Below are positions 1-6,697 of a DNA stretch of 14,363 nt, piece after piece. Position 1 is the first letter of the stretch, and each line of letters starts with the position of its first letter. A model generated the notes under the pieces. That model was not told where the DNA came from, did no database searches, and worked only from the letters and a program-made list of their open reading frames with translations. The position numbers and the translations under genes were made by a program. The stretch comes from Bacillota bacterium (GTDB lineage: Bacteria; Bacillota; Clostridia; Christensenellales; CAG-138). Location of the stretch: positions 1-14,363 of the forward strand of contig JAEWMV010000129.1 of assembly GCA_023393045.1 (NCBI GenBank), written 5' to 3'.

Positions 1-1165
1 CGCGTACGCAAGCCTCGGCGGCCCCGTGCTGGAACGCGCCTGCACCCATGCGGGCGGACCGTACAACTTCCAGAACTTCGACATCGAGGGTTACGCGTGG
101 TATACGAACAACCCGCCCGCGGGGGCGTTTCGCGGCTTCGGCGTGACGCAAAGCTGCTTTGCGATGGAGAGCATGCTCAATCACATCGCCCACCAGCTTA
201 ACATCAGTCCGTGGGAAATACGCTACCGCAACGCCATACGCCCCGGGCAGGAACTGCCAAACGGGCAGATTACGGATGATTCCGCAGGGCTTGTGGAAAC
301 GCTGCTCGCGGTCAAGGACGAATACGAAAACGCAAAATACGCGGGCATCGCCTGCGCGATGAAGAACGCGGGCGTGGGCGTCGGCCTGCCGGACACGGGG
401 CGCGTGCGCCTCGTGGTCGAGGGCGGCAAGGTCCACATCCACGCGGGGGCCTCCTGCATCGGACAGGGCCTGGGCACGGTGCTCCTGCAATATGTGCACC
501 AGGCGACGGGCATCCCGCGCGAGCACATCGTCTACGCGCCTTCCACCACCTTCAACGCGCCGGATTCCGGCACCACCTCCGGCTCGCGCCAGACGCTGGT
601 GACGGGCGAGGCCGCCCTTCGCGCCTGCGTGAAGCTGCGCGAGGATTATGAGCGCAACACCCTTCGCGACCTCGACGGGCGCGAATATTACGGCGAATAC
701 CTCGCCCTCACGGATTCCCCCGGCTCCGGCAAACTCAATCCCATCAGCCACGTCGCCTACGGATACGCCACGCACGTCGCCATACTGGGCGAGGACGGCA
801 AGCTCGCGCGCGTCGTCGCGGCGCATCAGGTGGGCCGCGCGGTCAATCCGCTTTCCGTAGAAGGGCAGATAGAGGGCGGCGTCACCATGAGCTGCGGCTA
901 CGCCCTCACCGAAAAATACCCCGTCGACGCGGACTGTAAACCCACGGCTAAGTTCGGCACGCTGGGGCTTTTGCGCGCGGACAACGCGCCGGAGGTGAAA
1001 TCCGTCATCGTGGAAAAGGCGGGCATCAACCAGGCGATGGGCGCCATCGGCATCGGCGAGATCACCTCCATCCCCACGGCCCCCGCCATCGCGGAGGCGT
1101 ATTACCGCTTTGACGGGCGCGAGCGCACCTCGCTTCCGCTCGAAGGCACGCCCTATTCGAAATAA
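1..1165 (+). CDS. Xanthine dehydrogenase family, molybdopterin-binding subunit, Se-dependent type (5'-truncated)
   Basis: This is the C-terminal part (about 387 residues) of a molybdenum hydroxylase that oxidises purines such as hypoxanthine or xanthine in the cytoplasm. The frame is open from base 2, so the gene starts upstream of the window; the ATG at 26 is internal. Visible family marks are AFRGFGVTQS (the Mo-site arginine loop), GASCIGQG, the SGTTSGSRQT segment, and near the C terminus GIGEITSIPTAPAIA, where the Glu of GIGE matches the catalytic Glu of the family. The GIGEI-SIPTAPAIA ending and AFRGFGVTQS resemble selenium-dependent xanthine dehydrogenases and E. coli XdhD rather than classical xanthine oxidase; this subtype is recalled, not searched. 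Selenium is a cofactor ligand in that group, so no selenocysteine codon is expected. The stop lies 19 bases before deoC, suggesting one transcript. Aldehyde oxidase or another hydroxylase remains possible. Confidence 0.85.
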   Translation, partial: AYASLGGPVLERACTHAGGPYNFQNFDIEGYAWYTNNPPAGAFRGFGVTQSCFAMESMLNHIAHQLNISPWEIRYRNAIRPGQELPNGQITDDSAGLVETLLAVKDEYENAKYAGIACAMKNAGVGVGLPDTGRVRLVVEGGKVHIHAGASCIGQGLGTVLLQYVHQATGIPREHIVYAPSTTFNAPDSGTTSGSRQTLVTGEAALRACVKLREDYERNTLRDLDGREYYGEYLALTDSPGSGKLNPISHVAYGYATHVAILGEDGKLARVVAAHQVGRAVNPLSVEGQIEGGVTMSCGYALTEKYPVDADCKPTAKFGTLGLLRADNAPEVKSVIVEKAGINQAMGAIGIGEITSIPTAPAIAEAYYRFDGRERTSLPLEGTPYSK

Positions 1166-1184
1166 TTGTCCGGGAGGTTTTATT

Positions 1185-1841
1185 ATGGAGCTCAACCGCT
1201 ATATCGACCACACGCTGCTCAAGCCCGAGGCCACGTCCGCGCAGATTGAAAAGCTCTGCGAAGAAGCGAAACGGTATCATTTCGCCTCCGTGTGCGTGAA
1301 TTCGTGCTATGTGCCGCTCGCGAAAGAACGGCTCAAGGGCACGGACGTCGCCGTGTGCTGCGTGGCGGGCTTCCCGCTGGGGGCGATGCTCACTTCCGCC
1401 AAGGCGCAGGAGGCGAAGCTTGCCGTGGAAGCGGGGGCAAACGAGGTGGACATGGTGATCAACATCGGCCTTGCGAAAGCGCGCGAATGGCGGCGCGTGG
1501 AGGAGGACATCCGTGCCGTAGCCGAGGCCGTGCATCCCGCGGCGCACTTGAAGGTCATCATCGAGACCTGCCTTTTGACGGATGAGGAAAAAGTGCAAGC
1601 CTGTCTCGCGGCAAAAGCCGCGGGCGCAGATTTTGTAAAAACCTCCACGGGTTTTTCCACGGGCGGCGCGACCGCCGCCGACGTGGCGCTCATGCGCAAA
1701 ACCGTCGGCCCCGACATGGGCGTAAAAGCCTCCGGCGGCGTGCGCACGCGCGCGGACGCCCTCGCCATGATCGAGGCGGGCGCGACAAGGCTCGGCACGA
1801 GCAACGGGGTGGGGCTCATTGACAATCAGGATTGTCAATGA
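1185..1841 (+). CDS. deoC: Deoxyribose-phosphate aldolase
   Basis: Class I aldolase that splits 2-deoxyribose 5-phosphate into glyceraldehyde 3-phosphate and acetaldehyde, the last step of deoxynucleoside breakdown. The 218-residue protein matches the usual ~220. It starts YIDHTLLKPEAT; K152 in FVKTSTGF is the expected Schiff-base lysine, K181 in GVKASGGVRT the second active-site lysine, and D89 in EVDMVINIG the conserved aspartate. The ATG at 1185 is chosen because GGGAGG lies about 8 bases upstream and the family N terminus begins there; the same frame is open further 5' (an ATG at 1110) but only inside the preceding gene. It follows the xanthine dehydrogenase by 19 bases, consistent with joint nucleoside catabolism. 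The last residues (IDNQDCQ) and the TGA stop are encoded inside a perfect palindrome (1814-1843), so the extreme C terminus may be repeat-derived. Confidence 0.96.
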   Translation: MELNRYIDHTLLKPEATSAQIEKLCEEAKRYHFASVCVNSCYVPLAKERLKGTDVAVCCVAGFPLGAMLTSAKAQEAKLAVEAGANEVDMVINIGLAKAREWRRVEEDIRAVAEAVHPAAHLKVIIETCLLTDEEKVQACLAAKAAGADFVKTSTGFSTGGATAADVALMRKTVGPDMGVKASGGVRTRADALAMIEAGATRLGTSNGVGLIDNQDCQ

Positions 1842-1843
1842 GC
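1814..1843. repeat. Perfect 13-bp hairpin spanning the deoC stop codon
   Basis: GCTCATTGACAAT at 1814-1826 and ATTGTCAATGAGC at 1831-1843 are exact reverse complements around a CAGG loop. The TGA stop of deoC (1839-1841) is in the right arm. There is no T-tract after the stem, so it does not look like an intrinsic terminator on its own. It may be an mRNA 3'-end stabiliser or one part of the repeat cluster that continues to 1941. Confidence 0.85.
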
Positions 1844-1846
1844 AGC

Positions 1847-1941
1847 TAACAGTGAATAACGAATAACTACAATAAGTGGGGATTCCGCTTTGCGGAATCC
1901 CTTCATGCTGGTACTTATTCACTATTCACCATTCGCTATTA
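1847..1941. repeat. Imperfect inverted-repeat element with heptamer arms and a central perfect hairpin
   Basis: The left arm (1847-1877) and the reverse complement of the right arm (about 1911-1941) share taa-ag-gaat and end in aataagt, with a 2-base gap. Both arms are degenerate tandem heptamers of the form GTGAATA (for example GTGAATA then ACGAATA on the left; two GTGAATA copies on the minus strand of the right arm). The centre holds GGGATTCCGC (1879-1888), TTT, GCGGAATCCC (1892-1901), a perfect 10-bp stem. The element fills the convergent deoC/arcA gap and its end supplies the arcA TAA stop (1939-1941). It resembles a miniature, non-coding intergenic repeat; it encodes no protein. The hairpin could also act as a weak terminator, but no T-tract follows on either strand. 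Confidence 0.6.
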
Positions 1942-3153
1942 GTTGATTTTATCCCTGTTTATCCCCATGCTCATGCACCTGGGGCCGCCGCGGCCGCGCA
2001 CAAGCTCCGCCGCGGGGATGGTGTTGACCTTGACGCCCGCGCGGGCGAGCAGCTCGTTTGTGACCTCATTGCGGTCGTACACGATAACGCTGCCCGGGGC
2101 GATGGTGAGCGTGTTGGAAGCCATGTTCCAATGCTCGCGCGCGGCGATGATGGGGTCGCCCCCGCCCATCTCCACGAAGCGCACGGAGGGAAGCCCCAGC
2201 ACCCGCGCAAAAATCTTGTCGACCGGGTCGGTGGTGATGGAAATGCGAAGCGCGCCGGGCTTGCCGGTGAGCTCGTACACGTCGAACTGCTTGTCGTAAA
2301 TGCAGGGGTGGGTGAGGAACTTATCGTAATCCACCATCGTGCAGAGCACGTCGAGGTGCATGAATGTGCGCGATTTGGGGTTGTTGAAGACGAGTATGCG
2401 CTCAAACCCCTCGGCAAAAAGCCTGTTGGCGAGTATCTCCACCGCGGCGATGCTCGTGCGCTCCCCGCAGCCTATGGCCAGCACCTTGTCGGAGAGGATG
2501 AGCACGTCGCCCCCCTCGATGATATAGGGCATGGAGTTGTCATACCAGAGCGGAACGTCCTTGAAGAGAGGATGGAAATCGTGGATGTAGCGCGTAAAAA
2601 GCGTTTCCCGCCTGCGGGAGCGCTTGCTCATGGAGGAAACGAGCATCCCGCCGCCGATGCAGGCGGAGGTATCCCGCGTAAAGTAGATGTTGGGCATGGG
2701 GTCGAGCACGAAGGGATAGGGATCGCGCACGCTCAAGGCCACGCTGCGCGGCGCAATGCCCTCGAGGTCGGCGGGGCGTATCCCCTTGGACACGGCGCGG
2801 AAGAGTTCCCGCGGCGTCATGGGCGTGAGATAGGCGCGCACCGCCTCGCAAAGCTCCTCGCCGTTGACGCTGCTTTCGCGCAGGAATTCGTCGATATAGC
2901 GAAAGCGCAGCGCGTCCTGCGCGATCACGTCGCAGAAAAGGTCGTTCAAAAACAGCACCTGGGCGCCGTTGTCCCACAGCACCTTCGTGAAGGCGTCATG
3001 GTCGCGCTGCGCCGCGGGCAGATAGGGCGTGTCGTCGATGAGCATCTCGGCGAAAAAGTCCGGCGTGACCTGGTCGATTTCAATGCCCGGCCTGTGCAGC
3101 ATGACGGTGTTTAATTTGCCTATCTCGGAGTACTGATGAACGAACTTCTCCAT
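1939..3153 (-). CDS. arcA: Arginine deiminase
   Basis: Cytoplasmic hydrolase that converts L-arginine to citrulline and ammonia, the first step of the arginine deiminase pathway. The 404-residue length fits the family (~400-410). All expected catalytic residues are visible: D161 in YFTRD, E213 in IEGGD, H266 and D268 in FMHLD, and the nucleophile C393 in GGPRCMSM, at positions close to those of the Mycoplasma enzyme. The N terminus (EIGKLNTVMLHRPG) is typical. The start has GAGGTG five bases upstream. The usual FTRDPF motif reads FTRDTS here. No arcB, arcC or antiporter gene lies alongside, so the rest of the pathway is elsewhere or absent. It has its own promoter and an ARG-box-like site, and converges on deoC with a repeat element between them. 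Confidence 0.96.
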   Translation of the reverse strand: MEKFVHQYSEIGKLNTVMLHRPGIEIDQVTPDFFAEMLIDDTPYLPAAQRDHDAFTKVLWDNGAQVLFLNDLFCDVIAQDALRFRYIDEFLRESSVNGEELCEAVRAYLTPMTPRELFRAVSKGIRPADLEGIAPRSVALSVRDPYPFVLDPMPNIYFTRDTSACIGGGMLVSSMSKRSRRRETLFTRYIHDFHPLFKDVPLWYDNSMPYIIEGGDVLILSDKVLAIGCGERTSIAAVEILANRLFAEGFERILVFNNPKSRTFMHLDVLCTMVDYDKFLTHPCIYDKQFDVYELTGKPGALRISITTDPVDKIFARVLGLPSVRFVEMGGGDPIIAAREHWNMASNTLTIAPGSVIVYDRNEVTNELLARAGVKVNTIPAAELVRGRGGPRCMSMGINRDKIN

Positions 3154-3165
3154 ATTTCACCTCGA

Positions 3166-3194
3166 TATGAATATTATATTGCATATGCATATTG
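3166..3194 (-). promoter_or_regulatory. Possible ArgR/AhrC operator (ARG-box-like)
   Basis: Just downstream of the arcA -10 box, AT-rich sequence carries TGAAT (3168-3172), ATTGCA (3178-3183), a perfect 10-bp palindrome TGCATATGCA (3180-3189) and ATTGA (3191-3195). ArgR-type sites are built of TGAAT/TGCAT half-sites with AT-rich centres, and an arginine catabolic gene is a plausible target. The match is only partial, and the AT-rich setting makes chance similarity possible. Confidence 0.35.
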
Positions 3195-3223
3195 AGTATA
3201 CACCAATTTTATGCAGGAGTAAA
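3195..3223 (-). promoter_or_regulatory. Sigma-A-type promoter of arcA
   Basis: On the minus strand, TTTACT (3223-3218) and TATACT (3200-3195) are separated by exactly 17 bases. The -10 box matches the consensus at five of six positions, the -35 at four. Transcription would start near 3188, leaving a leader of about 35 bases that contains the GAGGTG ribosome binding site. Confidence 0.6.
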
Positions 3224-3303
3224 GGGCGGCATGCCAATTATAGAACAAACAATGCGCCAAGGATATATTCTTCCCGCTTTATTGATTTAGAACCTAAACC
3301 ATG

Positions 3304-3332
3304 TTGCATTTTTTCCTTCATGGCTTTATAAT
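3304..3332 (+). promoter_or_regulatory. Sigma-A-type promoter of serC-serA
   Basis: TTGCAT (3304-3309) and a perfect TATAAT (3327-3332) are 17 bases apart, pointing toward serC. The predicted leader of about 58 bases contains a small hairpin, GGGAA-TAC-TTCCC (3343-3355), and is too short for a T-box or riboswitch. The 3154-3397 interval otherwise holds only the divergent arcA promoter. Confidence 0.6.
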
Positions 3333-3397
3333 GGCGCTGGATGGGAATACTTCCCGATGGAACCCTGCTTCACAAATCTATCAATAGGAGAGATGCT

Positions 3398-4486
3398 ATG
3401 CTTTACGACAGGATTTACAACTTTTCCGCAGGCCCCTCCATGCTGCCCGTAGAGGTGCTTGAGAGCGCGCGGGACAACACGCTCAATTACGAGGGCAGCG
3501 GCATGTCCGTTATGGAGATGAGCCACCGCTCCAAGGTCTATGACGCCATCATCCAGCAGGCCGAAGCGGGGTTGAGACGGGTCATGGAGATTCCCGACAA
3601 TTATAAGGTCATTTTCATGCAGGGCGGCGCGACGCTGCAGTTTGCCTGCGTGCCGCTCAACCTGATGAACAAGAACCGCAAGGCGGACTATATCGTGACC
3701 GGCAGCTTCTCCGGCAAGGCCGCCAAGGAAGCCGAGAAGTACGGCAAGGTCAACATCGCCTGGACGGGCAAGAGCATCAACTTCGCCCGCATCCCCCGGC
3801 AGGAGGAATTGAACCTCGATCCCGAGGCGGACTATGTGCACATCTGCTACAACAACACCATCTACGGCTCCTGCTGGGATTACATTCCCGACACGGGCAA
3901 TGTGCCCCTCGTCGCGGACCTCTCCAGCTGCATTTTGAGCCGTCCCATAGACGTTAGCAAGTTCGCCATGATCTACGCGGGCGCGCAGAAGAACATCGCC
4001 CCCGCGGGCCTCACCATCGTGATCATCCGCGAGGATCTGCTTGGCAGCGTCAACCCCATCACGCCCACGATGTGCGATTATACCATCAACGCCGAAGCGG
4101 GCTCCATGCACAACACCCCGCCCTGCTGGTGCATCTATATCTGCAAGCTCGTCATGGACTGGATCGAAAAGACCGGCGGCCTCAGGGAGCGTGAGAAGGT
4201 CAACCTCAAGAAGGCGGAAATCCTCTACAGATGTCTGGACGAAAGCAGCTTCTACACCACCGCCATCGAGAAGGGCAGCCACTCCATCATGAACGTGCGC
4301 TTCAACACCCCGAGCGAGGAGCTTGACGCCAAGTTCGTCAAGGAAAGCGTCGCCGCCGGGATGACCAACCTCAAGGCGCACCGCTCCACGGGCGGCCTGC
4401 GCGCATCCATCTACAACTGCATGCCCGTGGAGGGCGTCGAATATCTCGTCGCCTTCATGAAGAAGTTCGAAGCCGAGAACAAGTAA
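3398..4486 (+). CDS. serC: Phosphoserine aminotransferase
   Basis: PLP-dependent aminotransferase that converts 3-phosphohydroxypyruvate and glutamate to O-phosphoserine and 2-oxoglutarate, step two of serine synthesis. The 362-residue protein has the standard length. It begins YNFSAGPSMLP, has the phosphate/PLP loop GGATLQF at 77-83, and the Schiff-base lysine K198 in YAGAQKNIAPAG, the same number as in E. coli. The C terminus carries HRSTGGLRASIYNCMP, a family signature. The ATG at 3398 has AGGAGAG about five bases before it; an upstream in-frame ATG (3341) is rejected because the family N terminus starts at YNFSAGP. The usual NTPPTF segment is NTPPCWCIYIC, unusually cysteine-rich. serA follows 13 bases later, so the two form an operon. 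Confidence 0.97.
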   Translation: MLYDRIYNFSAGPSMLPVEVLESARDNTLNYEGSGMSVMEMSHRSKVYDAIIQQAEAGLRRVMEIPDNYKVIFMQGGATLQFACVPLNLMNKNRKADYIVTGSFSGKAAKEAEKYGKVNIAWTGKSINFARIPRQEELNLDPEADYVHICYNNTIYGSCWDYIPDTGNVPLVADLSSCILSRPIDVSKFAMIYAGAQKNIAPAGLTIVIIREDLLGSVNPITPTMCDYTINAEAGSMHNTPPCWCIYICKLVMDWIEKTGGLREREKVNLKKAEILYRCLDESSFYTTAIEKGSHSIMNVRFNTPSEELDAKFVKESVAAGMTNLKAHRSTGGLRASIYNCMPVEGVEYLVAFMKKFEAENK

Positions 4487-4499
4487 AGGAGACAGATCA

Positions 4500-5402
4500 A
4501 TGAGGATACTCGCATCCGACGGGTTGGATAAATCCGCAGTCGCCGCCCTGAAGGAAAAGGGCCATGAGGTGGTGGAGCAGTTCTACCAGCCGGAAGAGCT
4601 CGCCCAGCAGGTCAAGGAGTTCGACGTGCTGGTCGTGCGCAGCGCCACCAAGGTGAGGAAGCCCATCATCGACGCCGCGAAGGAAGCAGGCAAACTCAAG
4701 CTCATCATCCGCGGCGGCGTGGGCGTGGACAATATCGATGTGGAATACGCAGAGGCCAACGGCATCAAGGTGAAGAACACGCCGCGCGCCTCGAGCAACA
4801 CGGTCGCGGAGCTTGCGCTGGCGCACATGTTCAGCGTCGCCCGCTTCATTTCCGTGGCGGGCCACAGCATGCGCGAGGACAAGTGGGATAAAAACGAGTA
4901 CAAGGGCATCGAGCTTGCGGGCAGGACGCTCGGCATCATCGGCTGCGGCCGCATCGGCCAGATGCTCGCGGCCAAGGCGCAGGCGCTGGGGATGAAGGTC
5001 ATCGCCAACGACATTTACGAGTGCGAAGGCCTCGCGTGCGAAACCTTCCGCTACGACTGCCTTGACGAGCTGTTTAAAAACTCCGACTTCATCTCGCTGC
5101 ACACGCCCAGCCTCGACGGCAAGCCCCTCATCAACGCGGAGACCATCGCCAAGATGAAGGACGGCGCCATCATCATCAACACCAGCCGCGGCAACAACAT
5201 CGACGAGCAGGCGCTGCTCGACGCGCTCAACTCCGGCAAGCTGCGCGGCGCGGGGCTCGACGTGTTCGCCGAGGAACCGGCCAAGAATCATGCGCTCTAC
5301 TGCCACCCGCACGTTTCCTGCACGCCCCACATCGGCGCGCAGACCGCGGAGGCGCAAAAGCGCGTGGGCGGAGAGATTGTGGACATCATCTGCGCGATGT
5401 AA
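4500..5402 (+). CDS. serA: D-3-phosphoglycerate dehydrogenase, short form without ACT domain
   Basis: NAD-dependent 2-hydroxyacid dehydrogenase, most likely oxidising 3-phosphoglycerate to 3-phosphohydroxypyruvate, the substrate of the serC product next to it. Visible are the substrate-binding lobe with RGGVGVDNID (71-80), the NAD fold GCGRIG (148-153) with D171 after the second strand, and the catalytic triad R230 (NTSRG), E259 (FAEEP) and H277 (CTPHIGA). At 300 residues it ends right after the catalytic core, without the C-terminal ACT or intervening domain of long SerA proteins, so classical serine feedback through ACT is not expected. The start has AAGGAG upstream. The family includes other dehydrogenases, but the serC neighbour makes the serine role likely. 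serB is not in view. A strong terminator follows. Confidence 0.93.
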   Translation: MRILASDGLDKSAVAALKEKGHEVVEQFYQPEELAQQVKEFDVLVVRSATKVRKPIIDAAKEAGKLKLIIRGGVGVDNIDVEYAEANGIKVKNTPRASSNTVAELALAHMFSVARFISVAGHSMREDKWDKNEYKGIELAGRTLGIIGCGRIGQMLAAKAQALGMKVIANDIYECEGLACETFRYDCLDELFKNSDFISLHTPSLDGKPLINAETIAKMKDGAIIINTSRGNNIDEQALLDALNSGKLRGAGLDVFAEEPAKNHALYCHPHVSCTPHIGAQTAEAQKRVGGEIVDIICAM

Positions 5403-5418
5403 GGTAAATCGACTGCTT

Positions 5419-5459
5419 AAAAGCGCACCGCAACAGTTCTCCGTTGCGGTGCGCTTTTT
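5419..5459. terminator. Bidirectional intrinsic terminator between serA and the TPR gene
   Basis: AAAAGCGCACCGCAAC (5419-5434) pairs perfectly with GTTGCGGTGCGCTTTT (5443-5458) around an 8-base loop, followed by one more T. On the minus strand the stem ends in TTTT, so it can also stop transcription of the convergent gene ending at 5501. The 5460-5500 gap holds nothing else visible. Confidence 0.92.
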
Positions 5460-5500
5460 GTCATGTTGAAATCCACGCTTCAGGGATTCCTTAAAGCGCT

Positions 5501-6283
5501 TCAGATTGTCGACAACAAATCTTTTGCTATTCGGACATCGATCAGCTTGTTTCCGTTTTCAACAACAAACCGCAACTTCGTTTTTGCTTCGTCGATTCTG
5601 CCTTGCGCAATATGGATCTTTGCAAGCAGCAGTGCCCTGTATACCGCGTCTCTCATGTTTGTTTCAGCTGCATTGTTTAATATTTCAATGGATTTGTTAT
5701 AATCCTGCTTAAAATATGCAATTTCAGCAACGTTATGCTGAATCGTTGCCGAGAGCATGTTTTTTTGCTTTTCGTTTTTTATATCGTCGAATAATTGTAT
5801 AGACTTATTCTGCCATATCTCCGCTTTTTCCAGCTCGTTCAAACATAGATATATATCCGCCAGATTATTATAGTACACCACTTTGGTAATGGGCATTGTA
5901 CCGGGATATTTATCAATATTGATTGCCCTCAGCTGCTCAAGAACCTTTTTATACTCACCTGCATTTCTGAGCGCCACGCAATAATCGATCATAAGGATTT
6001 GTCCGTATGTTTGCGAACGATTATACGACAATTGATCCTCGGTTTCTTTCAGCAAAGGATAAGGATCGCATTGTTCCCTTAACGCTTTTTCCGCTTGTAA
6101 AAGCAATTTTCTTGCGCAGGAGTTGACAAAGCTCCAGGAAGACAGGAGCATAAAAAGAGTGAACAGGCCAACGATCCAAAGAGGCAACTCCAAGAAAAGA
6201 AAAACCGCTAAGAAAAGCACGGAAATCGGCGCTGTCCATAAGAAAATCACCAATCTGCCGTGCTTTGCGCACCACCTGTACAT
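5501..6283 (-). CDS. Membrane-anchored tetratricopeptide-repeat protein, function unknown
   Basis: A 260-residue protein I cannot assign to a named family. Two hydrophobic segments near the N terminus (about 11-31 and 35-54) look like a transmembrane hairpin; the rest is probably cytoplasmic. From about residue 85 onward there are four helix-pair repeats of TPR type, e.g. YYNNLADIYLCLNELEKAE, HNVAEIAYFKQDYNKSIEIL and ALLLAKIHIAQGRIDEAK. TPRs bind proteins, so a scaffolding role is a fair guess, no more. The gene is clearly AT-rich: bases 5761-5820 have 16 G/C of 60 against 44 of 60 at 4921-4980 in serA. It stands alone, with terminators on both sides, and could be acquired. The ATG at 6283 has GGGAAGGGTG upstream with a somewhat long spacing; no clear promoter was found. 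Confidence 0.8.
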   Translation of the reverse strand: MYRWCAKHGRLVIFLWTAPISVLFLAVFLFLELPLWIVGLFTLFMLLSSWSFVNSCARKLLLQAEKALREQCDPYPLLKETEDQLSYNRSQTYGQILMIDYCVALRNAGEYKKVLEQLRAINIDKYPGTMPITKVVYYNNLADIYLCLNELEKAEIWQNKSIQLFDDIKNEKQKNMLSATIQHNVAEIAYFKQDYNKSIEILNNAAETNMRDAVYRALLLAKIHIAQGRIDEAKTKLRFVVENGNKLIDVRIAKDLLSTI

Positions 6284-6346
6284 AACAGAACACCCTTCCC
6301 GCCGTACGAATAATCAGAACTTCAATTTCAGCCTGCCGGAAAATGT

Positions 6347-6368
6347 ATAAGCACGGTTCCCGGCTTAT
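6347..6368 (-). terminator. Probable weak terminator of the eamA-ydcF-DUF2087 operon
   Basis: ATAAGC (6347-6352) pairs with GCTTAT (6363-6368), and CGG with CCG inside, leaving one bulged A and a TTC loop. Read on the minus strand it lies about 33 bases after the DUF2087 stop and is followed by ACATTTTCC, a poor T-tract. The rest of the 6284-6400 gap shows nothing clear. Confidence 0.4.
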
Positions 6369-6400
6369 GGTTCCCCGCGTCTTGCATGCCTAATCGATGA

Positions 6401-6697
6401 TCAGTTCTTCCAGTACGCGCTTCCGTCGCTCTTTCGCGCCATCAGCCCGGCCTCGATGAGTTCGCGGCGCAGGGTGAAGGGGTCGTTGTAAATTTGGAGC
6501 AGGATCGCGTTGACCTCCTGCTCGGTATAGGTGCGCTCCTTCACAAAATACTTATCCGCGACATAGCCGAGTATCACTTCCCGCTTGCCCGCCTTGACGG
6601 GAATCGAGGCGAGGCGGCCGTTTTGAAAAAAGCTGCGCACAATCTTTTCCTTCTGCTGCTCTTCGGTGAGCGGCGCGCGCTTATGCTGCTCTTCCAT
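6401..6697 (-). CDS. DUF2087 domain protein
   Basis: A 98-residue protein. After a charged 20-residue lead, residues about 20-95 (FFQNGRLASIPVKAGKREVI onward, with FVKERTYTEQEVNAIL and DPFTLRRELIEAGLMAR) match what I know of DUF2087, a small winged-helix-like domain found alone or at the C terminus of ArsR-type regulators. No separate DNA-binding domain is present, so a regulatory role is only a guess. Its ATG overlaps the TGA of the upstream ydcF-like gene by one base (TGATG), with GGAGGG before it, so translation is probably coupled. It is the last gene of a three-gene minus-strand operon. Confidence 0.85.
   Translation of the reverse strand: MEEQHKRAPLTEEQQKEKIVRSFFQNGRLASIPVKAGKREVILGYVADKYFVKERTYTEQEVNAILLQIYNDPFTLRRELIEAGLMARKSDGSAYWKN

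Noticed and set aside
1847..1941. CRISPR array
   Set aside because: The repeats are adjacent degenerate heptamers in inverted arms, with no regular spacers.
1876..3114. A 412-codon plus-strand open frame over arcA
   Set aside because: Antisense shadow of a complete arginine deiminase with all catalytic residues; the shadow has no recognisable domain.
3333..3397. T-box or serine riboswitch before serC
   Set aside because: The predicted leader is only about 58 bases with one 5-bp hairpin; a T-box needs far more and no specifier/antiterminator pairing is visible.
3326..4381. A 351-codon minus-strand open frame over serC
   Set aside because: Shadow of serC with no motif and no ribosome binding site pattern that stands out.
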